DNA of 5,252 nucleotides from positions 1 through 5,252 of the forward strand of contig JBJENT010000009.1 in NCBI GenBank assembly GCA_051880335.1, written 5' to 3'. This document shows, piece by piece, positions 1 through 5,252 of this stretch. How positions within the stretch are numbered: the first letter of the stretch is position 1; every line of letters starts with the position of its first letter. Below the pieces are notes generated by a model, which saw only the letters and a list, made by a program, of their open reading frames with translations, did not search any database and was not told where the DNA came from. The stretch comes from 1XD8-76 sp051880335 (GTDB lineage Bacteria; Bacillota; Clostridia; Lachnospirales; Lachnospiraceae). The position numbers and the translations under genes are program-made.

Positions 1-1481
1 TGCATGGTATCCTGTAATTTCAGCTGACGTTCATCACCCATACGATTTATTTTGCCATGAATACCATCCTGTACTAATTGTTCCACTGTTTTCCCAAAAA
101 TATTAGTATTCCAGATGCCATCTTCTTCCGAACTGTTTTCTTTGATATAAGTAATCAAATCCTTCGCCTGTTCTTCATTTCCTACAATAGGGGCGATTTC
201 TGTTTCTACATTGGCACGGATCATATGGATAGAAGGACTTTCTGCTTTGATCTTTACCCCATATTTATTACCATGTCGGATGACTTCCGGCTCTGATAAG
301 GTAATCTCATCTGTTTCCGGTGTCACAACCCCATATCCACGCATGCGAACCTGCTCCAGGGCACTTTCCACCTTGACATATTCCTTTTTCATAGCTGCGA
401 ATTCTTTCAGCAGTTTCATCAGCTGGTATTCATTTTCGATCTTCTGCTCCATCATATCACTGAGCATTTCATAATAATATTTATCATGGACATCCAGCTG
501 TATTTTTATGATTCCGTCCGCCAGGGATATTTCATCAATTCTCATTTCCTGAATATACGGACAGTCCCATAAAAGTTCTTTATTCATAAATTGCTGCATG
601 GTTGTCACGGATTTCATCAGTTCCCGGATAGTCTTCATAAAAGACTGCTTCATTTCATGATCTGATGGAAGCATCTCCATCCATCTGGGCATGTAAAATT
701 CCACCTGGGAAACCGGGAACTCATATAAGGATTCCTCAAGTATTTTTTTAACATCCACCGATTTCATCTGGGCACAGTTGATCGGTAAAACTGTCACATT
801 ATATTTTTCCCGCAGCATATCAGCAGTTTTTACCGTTTCTTCGCTGTATGGCTTTGTAGAATTCAGGATAATGATAAAAGGCTTTCCGGATTCCTTCAGC
901 TGTTTCACAGTTTTGTCTTCCGCTTCCATGAAATCTTTTCTGGAAAACTCACCAAAACTGCCATCAGAAAAAACAGCAATTCCAATGGTGGAATGATCCT
1001 TTATCACCTTTTCTGTCCCGATTTCCGCTGCTTTGGCAAATGGGATCTCTTCCTCCGACCAGGGAGTTTTTACCATCCGTTCGGATTCCTCTTCCAAAGC
1101 ACCTGCAGCCCCCGGAATCAAAAAGCCAACGCAGTCTACCAGACGAACCTTCAAAGAAATTCCGCCCTGTAAGGTAACACTTGCAGCTTCTTTTGGAATA
1201 AACTTGGGTTCCGTTGTGGTTATGGTTTTCCCAATCCCGCTCTGAGGCATTTCATCCATTGTCCTCTCTTTTTCGTAGGTATTGTCCATAAACGGAAGAA
1301 CCAGTAAATCCATGAATCTTTTTATAAAAGTGGACTTTCCTGTCCGAACCGGTCCTACAACACCGAGATAGATCATCCCATCGGTACGTATCTGTATATC
1401 CTTATATAAATTGTAGTCTTTCGTATCTGTATCTTTTTTCTCTATTTTTCTTTGTTCAGCCACTAAATATTCATTGTCCAC
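1..1481 (-). CDS. spoIVA: Stage IV sporulation protein A, coat morphogenetic ATPase (partial, C-terminus cut)
   Basis: SpoIVA is made in the mother cell, hydrolyses ATP and polymerises into the basement layer of the spore coat around the forespore. I translated this frame by hand. It reads as SpoIVA from residue 23 onward: Walker A GPVRTGKS at 43-50, the family stretch GKTITTTEPKF at 84-94 with the two sensor threonines (T89, T90, matching B. subtilis T70/T71), the Walker B-like VRLVDCVG with D116, then AAEIGTEKVI, KDHSTIG, SLYEFPV, and near the end SPSIHMI, IAPIVG and NIFGK. The window edge stops the protein after 493 codons; by comparison with the 492-residue B. subtilis protein about 16 residues are missing. 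The start is GTG at 1479-1481: an in-frame TGA lies seven codons upstream, AAAGGG sits 7 nt before it, and the first in-frame ATG (codon 36) would remove the conserved start of the domain. This leaves a lysine- and glutamate-rich N-terminal extension of about 19 residues. Identity is certain; the exact start is likely. Confidence 0.96.
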   Translation of the reverse strand, partial: MDNEYLVAEQRKIEKKDTDTKDYNLYKDIQIRTDGMIYLGVVGPVRTGKSTFIKRFMDLLVLPFMDNTYEKERTMDEMPQSGIGKTITTTEPKFIPKEAASVTLQGGISLKVRLVDCVGFLIPGAAGALEEESERMVKTPWSEEEIPFAKAAEIGTEKVIKDHSTIGIAVFSDGSFGEFSRKDFMEAEDKTVKQLKESGKPFIIILNSTKPYSEETVKTADMLREKYNVTVLPINCAQMKSVDVKKILEESLYEFPVSQVEFYMPRWMEMLPSDHEMKQSFMKTIRELMKSVTTMQQFMNKELLWDCPYIQEMRIDEISLADGIIKIQLDVHDKYYYEMLSDMMEQKIENEYQLMKLLKEFAAMKKEYVKVESALEQVRMRGYGVVTPETDEITLSEPEVIRHGNKYGVKIKAESPSIHMIRANVETEIAPIVGNEEQAKDLITYIKENSSEEDGIWNTNIFGKTVEQLVQDGIHGKINRMGDERQLKLQDTM

Positions 1482-1488
1482 ATTCTTA

Positions 1489-1494
1489 CCCTTT
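1489..1494 (-). promoter_or_regulatory. Ribosome binding site fixing the GTG start of spoIVA
   Basis: On the minus strand AAAGGG lies 7 nt upstream of the GTG at 1481-1479. No in-frame ATG exists between the upstream stop and codon 36, so this site supports GTG as the real start. Confidence 0.7.
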
Positions 1495-1515
1495 ACCCAT
1501 CACGCATATAAATAA

Positions 1516-1557
1516 ATGGTCCCTTCCATACTTAATTCAGTGTATGAACGAGACCAT
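1516..1557 (-). terminator. Hairpin downstream of hydF, probable intrinsic terminator
   Basis: On the minus strand ATGGTCTC (1557-1550) pairs with GGGACCAT (1523-1516) with one G-T wobble, and TTCATAC (1548-1542) pairs with GTATGGAA after one bulged G, giving about 15 paired bases around a 10-nt loop. The tail is TTATTTATAT, rich in T but not a pure run, which makes it a moderate rather than ideal terminator. It begins 25 bp after the hydF stop codon. The left half of the hairpin overlaps the spoIVA promoter, so only transcripts coming from hydF would contain both arms. Confidence 0.6.
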
Positions 1558-1567
1558 CTTAATATGC
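1539..1567 (-). promoter_or_regulatory. Sigma-E-type promoter for spoIVA
   Basis: Read on the minus strand, GCATATT (1567-1561) and CATACACT (1546-1539) are separated by exactly 14 bp. The known B. subtilis sigma-E consensus is KMATATT, 14-15 bp, CATACAnT, so both elements match at every defined position. SpoIVA is a classical sigma-E (early mother-cell) gene, and this site faces spoIVA with a predicted start of transcription near 1531-1533 and a leader of about 50 nt. Activity is inferred from sequence only, but element, spacing and downstream gene all agree. Confidence 0.85.
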
Positions 1568-1581
1568 TTTATTTTTTGAGC

Positions 1582-2910
1582 TTAATCATTTTCTCCCTCT
1601 CCCGGGATCGCAACATCATCCAGTATGCCTGCCAGATAGGCCAGAACGATTCCATAATTTGACATGGGAATCTGCTGTTTTTTTGCCCTTTCGATTCTGG
1701 ACAATACATACTTCCGGTTAAACATGCAGCCGCCGCATTGTATGACCATATCATATCCGGATAAATCCTCCGGGAAATCAGTTCCGGAAACCACCTGAAC
1801 CGACAGATTCTCTCCGAATCGTTTTCTTAAGAGACGTGGAATTTTTTCCCTGCCGATATCTTCTGCCAAAGGAGCATGGGTACAGCATTCGGCAATCAGC
1901 ACTTTGGAATCATTGCTTAAGGCTTCCAGTTTTTTAGCACTTTCCACATAATATCTGATATCTCCCTTCTGGGCTGCAAAAAGCACAGAAAAAGAGGTCA
2001 ACAGGCTTTCCGAAGGCTTTTCCGCATAAACCTGCCGGAATGCCTGAGAATCTGTCACAATCAGCTTTGGCGGACAGGAAAGATAATCCAGGGTATGTTT
2101 TAACGTATCTGTAGTACAGCTGATAACACTGCATTTTTTATCTAACAATTCCCGCAGGGTCTGCACCTGGGGTAAAATCAGCCGGCCTTTCGGAGCCTGT
2201 ATATCCTGGGGCATAACCAGAAGTACCAGATCACCCTCCTGTACCAGATCCTGTAAGATACTTTGGTCAAAAAGAGGCTCCGGTATAGCACGGAGAATAC
2301 TTTCGTGAAGTTCCTTTAAGCCCCTCTTTTTTACTGCACTGGTAAATAAAATACTGCTATTTCCGGAGAACTCCTTTTGCAGTAAGGCTTTTATCTGTTC
2401 TTCTTCCTCTGTGGTAAGTTCATCAGCCTTATTTACAAGGAGAATCACCGGTGTGTTCTTTTCCCGGAGCAAGGCAAACCAGTTCTTTTCTAATGTTAAT
2501 AAATCTATTTCCTTCGCAAATTCTTTCCCTGAAGCACCTGTCTCTATGAAAGAAGCTTTTTCAACCAAAGAAGATTTCTCATTCAAAGAAACTTTCAGTC
2601 GCTGCCCATCAAATATCAGCAGGGCCACATCTACTTTCTCCGTTGCCAAACGTGTCTTTTCCACACGTTCCTGTCCGATTTCACCCTGATCATCGTAGCC
2701 TGCGGTATCCCAGAATACGCAGGGACCGATTCCATGTAGTTCCATTGGTTTTTTCACCGGATCCGTGGTGGTGCCGGGCAGATCCGATACAATAGAAGTC
2801 TGCTGACCGGTAAAGGCATTCAAAAGAGAGGACTTTCCTGCATTTCTTCTGCCGAATAATCCAATATGAACACGATTTGATGACGGGGTATCCTGTAATG
2901 TTACTGCCAT
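1582..2910 (-). CDS. hydF: [FeFe]-hydrogenase H-cluster maturation GTPase HydF
   Basis: HydF is the cytoplasmic scaffold that receives the diiron precursor built by the radical-SAM enzymes HydE and HydG and delivers it to apo-hydrogenase HydA. The 442-residue protein has an N-terminal TrmE/Era-type G domain: P-loop GRRNAGKSS at 20-28, G2 GTTTDP at 46-51, G3 DTAG at 68-71, G4 NKAD at 160-163, and SA at 191-192 (G5). A middle dimerisation region follows (about 215-300), then the Fe-S domain with CTHAP (C343, H345) and QCGGC (Q391, C392, C395). The cluster motif in the family is CxH-x44-53-HCxxC; spacing here fits but the second His is Gln. The protein is some 30 residues longer than the roughly 405-411-residue homologues I recall, because of an insertion after DG (101-102) containing a hexapeptide repeat. 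The ATG start has AGAGG 7 nt upstream. No hydE, hydG or hydA is in the window. Confidence 0.96.
   Translation of the reverse strand: MAVTLQDTPSSNRVHIGLFGRRNAGKSSLLNAFTGQQTSIVSDLPGTTTDPVKKPMELHGIGPCVFWDTAGYDDQGEIGQERVEKTRLATEKVDVALLIFDGQRLKVSLNEKSSLVEKASFIETGASGKEFAKEIDLLTLEKNWFALLREKNTPVILLVNKADELTTEEEEQIKALLQKEFSGNSSILFTSAVKKRGLKELHESILRAIPEPLFDQSILQDLVQEGDLVLLVMPQDIQAPKGRLILPQVQTLRELLDKKCSVISCTTDTLKHTLDYLSCPPKLIVTDSQAFRQVYAEKPSESLLTSFSVLFAAQKGDIRYYVESAKKLEALSNDSKVLIAECCTHAPLAEDIGREKIPRLLRKRFGENLSVQVVSGTDFPEDLSGYDMVIQCGGCMFNRKYVLSRIERAKKQQIPMSNYGIVLAYLAGILDDVAIPGEGEND
2542..2595 (-). repeat. Three tandem 18-bp units coding a K-x-S-[L/F]-x-E hexapeptide in HydF
   Basis: Codons 106-123 of hydF read KVSLNE, KSSLVE, KASFIE, three back-to-back hexapeptides with Lys, Ser, Leu/Phe and Glu in register. 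The DNA shares AAA at the start, TCTTT in the middle and GA at the end of each 18-bp unit (2578-2595, 2560-2577, 2542-2559). Third-position and middle-codon differences show the copies have diverged, so the duplication is not recent. It lies within the extra segment of the G domain between the G3 and G4 motifs. Confidence 0.85.
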
Positions 2911-2917
2911 GTCCTAA

Positions 2918-2922
2918 CCTCT
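2918..2922 (-). promoter_or_regulatory. Ribosome binding site of hydF
   Basis: AGAGG on the minus strand lies 7 nt before the ATG at 2910-2908, supporting the start used for hydF. Confidence 0.6.
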
Positions 2923-2947
2923 TTTCCTAATAATTTCCCTGAATAAT

Positions 2948-2971
2948 TTATGTATTTCTTTTTGTACATAA
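2948..2971. promoter_or_regulatory. Perfect inverted repeat in the divergent control region, possible operator
   Basis: TTATGTA (2948-2954) and TACATAA (2965-2971) are exact reverse complements with a 10-bp A/T-rich spacer, centred 88 bp upstream of the transporter start and 50 bp upstream of the hydF start. Its place between two divergent genes and arms about 1.5 helical turns apart suggest a regulator site, but the region is AT-rich and a chance match is possible. No regulator gene is present nearby to assign to it. Confidence 0.3.
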
Positions 2972-2987
2972 CTTTTTAAGCGAAATC

Positions 2988-3016
2988 TTATCATTTTTTG
3001 AAAAGTATTGTATAAT
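2988..3016 (+). promoter_or_regulatory. Housekeeping-type promoter for the EamA transporter
   Basis: A perfect -10 box TATAAT (3011-3016) follows a fair -35 box TTATCA (2988-2993, 4 of 6 consensus bases) with a 17-bp spacer. Transcription would begin near 3023, leaving a leader of about 26 nt that includes the ribosome binding site AGGAG at 3035-3039. Confidence 0.7.
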
Positions 3017-3048
3017 GCATCTGGCAAAATACAAAGGAGCATATCATC

Positions 3049-3930
3049 ATGATACAAAAGAAATCAATTTTATATGTGTTAACAGCAGGTATTTTATGGG
3101 GATTCATGGGACTGTTTGTAAGAACATTGAATGCACATGGTTTTTATACCATGGAAATCACCGGTCTACGTTCCCTGGTGGCCATGATCCTGATGGGAAT
3201 GTTCCTGCTGGTGTATGACCGCAGCCTGTTTCGTATTAAGTGGAAAGACCTCTGGTGTTTTATCGGTACCGGTATCATCAGTCTAACCTTTTTCAATATG
3301 TGCTACTTTAAGGCCATTACCATGACTTCTTTATCCGTAGCTGCCATTTTACTTTATACTGCTCCCTCTATTGTAATGGTATTATCTGTCCTCATTTTTC
3401 ACGAACATTTTACCAGGCGAAAGGTTCTCTCTTTGTTTCTCGCCTTTGCAGGCTGTGTTCTGGTAACCGGTGTATTGTCTGACAAAGAAGCGGTCATCTC
3501 CCCTTTGGGTATCATCATTGGTCTCGGTTCCGGACTGGGCTATGCACTTTACAGTATATTTGCCCGTTTTGCATTGGAAAAAGGGTATCATTCCTTCACC
3601 GTGACCTTTTATACTTTGCTGACCTCTGCCCTGGGAACCATTTTCTTTTTGTCCCCATCCAAAATCGCTCTCAGCGTCTCTTCTTCCCCGGGAATCGCTA
3701 TCTATATTCTGTTCCTCGGCTTTTTTTCCACCTGCCTTCCCTACATTCTGTATACCACAGGTCTGGAAAAACTGGAAAGCAGCAAAGCCTCTATTATTGC
3801 TTCCATTGAACCGGTAACTGCGACTCTGTTAGGGATTTTCCTATTCCAGGAACCGCTCACCGGTATGGGACTTTTCGGTGTTCTGATGGTACTATCCTCC
3901 ATCTTCATCGTAAATAGTCCTAGGTGCTGA
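3049..3930 (+). CDS. EamA/DMT-superfamily ten-helix membrane transporter
   Basis: This 293-residue protein has the size and layout of the drug/metabolite transporter superfamily: ten hydrophobic segments at roughly 7-27, 35-55, 68-88, 92-117, 124-143, 152-175, 183-203, 214-236, 245-268 and 272-290. It is built as two EamA repeats (about 8-140 and 151-289); the matching ends are visible as YTAPSIVMVLSVLIFHE (103-119) and ASIEPVTATLLGIFLFQE (251-268), the second carrying the typical Glu-Pro pair at 254-255. A Trp at 17 in ILWGFMG is also typical of the first helix. Family members move amino acids, nucleotides or other small metabolites across the cytoplasmic membrane, often as exporters; the substrate cannot be read from sequence. 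ATG is preceded by AAAGGAG with a 9-nt gap. It has its own promoter, diverges from hydF, and ends 40 bp from the convergent thioesterase gene. Confidence 0.93.
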   Translation: MIQKKSILYVLTAGILWGFMGLFVRTLNAHGFYTMEITGLRSLVAMILMGMFLLVYDRSLFRIKWKDLWCFIGTGIISLTFFNMCYFKAITMTSLSVAAILLYTAPSIVMVLSVLIFHEHFTRRKVLSLFLAFAGCVLVTGVLSDKEAVISPLGIIIGLGSGLGYALYSIFARFALEKGYHSFTVTFYTLLTSALGTIFFLSPSKIALSVSSSPGIAIYILFLGFFSTCLPYILYTTGLEKLESSKASIIASIEPVTATLLGIFLFQEPLTGMGLFGVLMVLSSIFIVNSPRC

Positions 3931-3970
3931 CAAACCGGCAAAAGTATCTAATTTCTCTGATTGTTGCTGA

Positions 3971-4387
3971 TCATTCTGCCAGTTCCCGAAGGATGTTATC
4001 CAGCTCCGGAATAGCTTTCTTCAGCACTGCCAGAGAACCGTCTTTTTTCATAAAACAATGGGTGGATGTAGCGGTTGCCCTTACTTCTCCAGTGTTCTTT
4101 TCTGTCATTTCATATCCCAGTATCAGCTTTACACCCCGATACTCTTTTACGGTAACCCGGATACATAAAACATCTGCAAAATAGCTCATTTTTTTATAAT
4201 CACATGAAACATTGACAACCGGCGATACAATACCGTCTGCCTCGATTTTTTCCATAGGAAATCCAATCTGTTTTAAAAAATCGATTCTGGCCTCCTCCAT
4301 AAAACGAATATAATTGGAATGATGGATGATTCCCATCTGATCGGTTTCATAATATTTGCATTCATGTTCATAAAGATTACATTCCAT
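3971..4387 (-). CDS. YbgC/4HBT-type HotDog acyl-CoA thioesterase
   Basis: The 138-residue product is a single HotDog domain that would hydrolyse acyl-CoA or similar thioesters in the cytoplasm. The diagnostic motif is close to the N-terminus: YYETDQMGIIHHSNY at 12-26, with D16 as the predicted catalytic acid and the HHSNY stretch shared by YbgC and 4-hydroxybenzoyl-CoA thioesterases; it leads into the central helix FMEEARIDFLKQIG. Length is normal for the family. I chose the ATG at 4387-4385 because AGGAAGGA (4404-4397) lies 9 nt ahead; an in-frame ATG nine codons further up (4414) has a poorly spaced site and adds residues outside the domain. The gene stands alone: a strong terminator separates it from the upstream dehydrogenase, and I find no convincing promoter in the 79 bp between. 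The physiological substrate is unknown. Confidence 0.9.
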   Translation of the reverse strand: MECNLYEHECKYYETDQMGIIHHSNYIRFMEEARIDFLKQIGFPMEKIEADGIVSPVVNVSCDYKKMSYFADVLCIRVTVKEYRGVKLILGYEMTEKNTGEVRATATSTHCFMKKDGSLAVLKKAIPELDNILRELAE

Positions 4388-4396
4388 TTTACATAT

Positions 4397-4404
4397 TCCT
4401 TCCT
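4397..4404 (-). promoter_or_regulatory. Ribosome binding site choosing the shorter thioesterase start
   Basis: AGGAAGGA on the minus strand is 9 nt upstream of the ATG at 4387. It lies inside the nine-codon upstream extension, which argues that the extension is leader rather than protein. Confidence 0.65.
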
Positions 4405-4466
4405 GTCCACACACATCACCACATCAAGCTCCATCGTCGTGAAACACTGAAGCTATGATAATACTA

Positions 4467-4499
4467 TTTTAAAAACAGCCTGGCTGGGCCAGACTGTTT
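4467..4499 (-). terminator. Rho-independent terminator of the serA-type gene
   Basis: On the minus strand AAACAGTCTGG (4499-4489) pairs over 11 positions, one of them a T-G wobble, with CCAGGCTGTTT (4483-4473) around the 5-nt loop CCCAG. The stem runs into TTTTT. It starts 7 bp past the dehydrogenase stop codon and is a textbook intrinsic terminator. On the plus strand the stem is followed by TTTCG, a weaker tail. Confidence 0.9.
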
Positions 4500-4506
4500 C
4501 GATTCT

Positions 4507-5252
4507 TTATTTTACAACGCGCACACGGAATACACCGTCCACTGCTTTTAATTTTTCTATCTGTTCTTCCGGAACTTTGGTTTCTACGTCAATCAGTGTG
4601 TAAGCCACTTCTCCACGGGATTTATTGGTCATGTCGGAAATATTGATGCCGGCATCACCCATTACTGCAGTAAATCTGGTAATCATATTGGCAATGTTTT
4701 TATGGAAAATAGCAATACGACCGGCTTTGCTGCATACACCCATATCGCAGGCAGGATAATTTACAGAATTCTTGATATTACCGTTTTCCAGATAATCTCT
4801 CATTTCTTCCACTGCCATCATGGCACAGTTATCTTCTGATTCTTCTGTAGATGCACCCAGATGAGGAAGAATGATACATCCATCCTGTCCGGCTGTGGTA
4901 GGATTTGCAAAATCGGATACGTATTTTCTGACTTTACCGGATTTGATTCCATCCAGCACTGCCTTTTCGTCCATCAGAACATCTCTTGCAAAGTTTAAGA
5001 GAATCACGCCTCTCTTCATCTTGGAAACTGCTTCCGCATCCACCATACCCTTGGTTGCATCCATCAGTGGAACATGAATGGTAATGATATCACAGTATTC
5101 ATAGATATCATCCACGTTCATCACATGGTGCACATTTCTGCTCAGATTCCATGCTGCATTGACTGAAAGATATGGATCGTAACCATAAACCTCCATGCCA
5201 AGATCTACTGCCACATTGGCAACCTTTACACCGATTGCTCCAAGTCCGATAA
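4507..5252 (-). CDS. serA: D-3-phosphoglycerate dehydrogenase, ACT-tailed short type (partial, N-terminus cut)
   Basis: SerA oxidises 3-phosphoglycerate with NAD+, the first step of serine synthesis. The visible 248 codons run off the right edge; the frame stays open, beginning IGLGAIGVKVAN, the GxGxxG dinucleotide fold, so the GTG at 5214 is not the start. An aspartate at the end of the second strand (VYGYDPY) fits NAD rather than NADP. Further on come HVPL, the active-site Arg in NFARD (4984-4986) and the active-site His in LPHLGAST (4861-4863). The last 70 or so residues form an ACT domain (GRIAIFHKNIANMI, GINISDM, to VRVRVVK), which in this family often binds serine as feedback signal. 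From memory, full-length relatives are about 387 residues, so some 140 are missing. The Glu of the usual Arg-Glu-His set is not seen: the segment reads DFANP. Other 2-hydroxyacid dehydrogenases share the fold, but the ACT tail and close likeness to clostridial SerA make this assignment strong. Confidence 0.92.
   Translation of the reverse strand, partial: IGLGAIGVKVANVAVDLGMEVYGYDPYLSVNAAWNLSRNVHHVMNVDDIYEYCDIITIHVPLMDATKGMVDAEAVSKMKRGVILLNFARDVLMDEKAVLDGIKSGKVRKYVSDFANPTTAGQDGCIILPHLGASTEESEDNCAMMAVEEMRDYLENGNIKNSVNYPACDMGVCSKAGRIAIFHKNIANMITRFTAVMGDAGINISDMTNKSRGEVAYTLIDVETKVPEEQIEKLKAVDGVFRVRVVK

Noticed and set aside
78..1245. Several plus-strand open frames of about 70-87 codons opposite spoIVA
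   Set aside because: They lie antisense within a continuous, well-conserved SpoIVA reading frame, are unlike any protein I recognise and lack good ribosome binding sites. They are frame shadows.
2998..3016. TTGAAA just ahead of TATAAT as the -35 box of the transporter promoter
   Set aside because: The gap is only 7 bp, too short for sigma-A type promoters. TTATCA at 2988-2993 has the proper 17-bp spacing.
3931..3970. Terminator between the convergent transporter and thioesterase genes
   Set aside because: I found no stem longer than a few bases and no T run on either strand in these 40 bp. Transcripts may end within the opposing gene.
4388..4414. Longer thioesterase form starting at ATG 4414
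   Set aside because: The nine extra codons contain the well-placed AGGAAGGA site of the downstream ATG, add nothing to the HotDog domain, and have only a GGAG about 13 nt ahead.
4458..4463. TATTAT on the minus strand as a -10 box for the thioesterase
   Set aside because: The -35 position 16-18 bp upstream falls inside the terminator stem and reads AGCCAG or CAGCCA-like sequence with no resemblance to TTGACA. It remains possible only as a weak promoter.
5212..5214. GTG at 5214 as the start of the dehydrogenase
   Set aside because: The frame continues upstream through the GLGAIG dinucleotide-binding loop to the window edge, so the GTG encodes an internal Val.
1..5252. Mobile element, CRISPR array, tRNA/rRNA, riboswitch or defence system
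   Set aside because: No transposase or integrase motif, no spaced direct repeats, and no recognisable structured RNA were seen on reading both strands. All long frames are explained by ordinary core-type genes, so I find no support for a novel system here.

Overview
This window is a compact, moderately AT-rich stretch that looks like chromosome from an endospore-forming anaerobic Clostridia species, most likely in or near the Lachnospiraceae. Three things point there: a sporulation coat-assembly ATPase (SpoIVA), an [FeFe]-hydrogenase maturase (HydF), and a short 3-phosphoglycerate dehydrogenase of the ACT-tailed type common in gut Clostridia. The family placement is inference from protein sequence recalled from memory, not from a search.

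Layout from left to right: (1) spoIVA, minus strand, starting from GTG at 1481 and cut by the left window edge about 16 codons before its expected end. (2) A 100-bp gap that holds a strong hairpin (1516-1557, probably the hydF terminator) overlapping an excellent match to a sigma-E promoter (1539-1567) pointing at spoIVA. (3) hydF, minus strand, 1582-2910, with an internal three-copy hexapeptide repeat and a Gln in place of a usually conserved His beside the Fe-S cysteines. (4) A 138-bp divergent control region with a vegetative-type promoter for the next gene and a perfect 7-bp inverted repeat. (5) An EamA/DMT-family ten-helix transporter, plus strand, 3049-3930. (6) A small YbgC-like HotDog acyl-CoA thioesterase, minus strand, 3971-4387, convergent with the transporter. 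(7) A strong intrinsic terminator (4467-4499). (8) The C-terminal two thirds of a SerA-type dehydrogenase, minus strand, running off the right edge.

The genes do not form one pathway. Each appears to be its own transcription unit: serA is closed by its own terminator, hydF and the transporter diverge, and spoIVA has its own apparent mother-cell promoter. Functions span serine synthesis, thioester hydrolysis, small-molecule export or import, hydrogenase maturation and spore coat assembly. I see no mobile element, CRISPR array, RNA gene or novel multi-gene system. The points most worth a second look are the sigma-E promoter interlocked with the hydF terminator and the repeat insertion in HydF.
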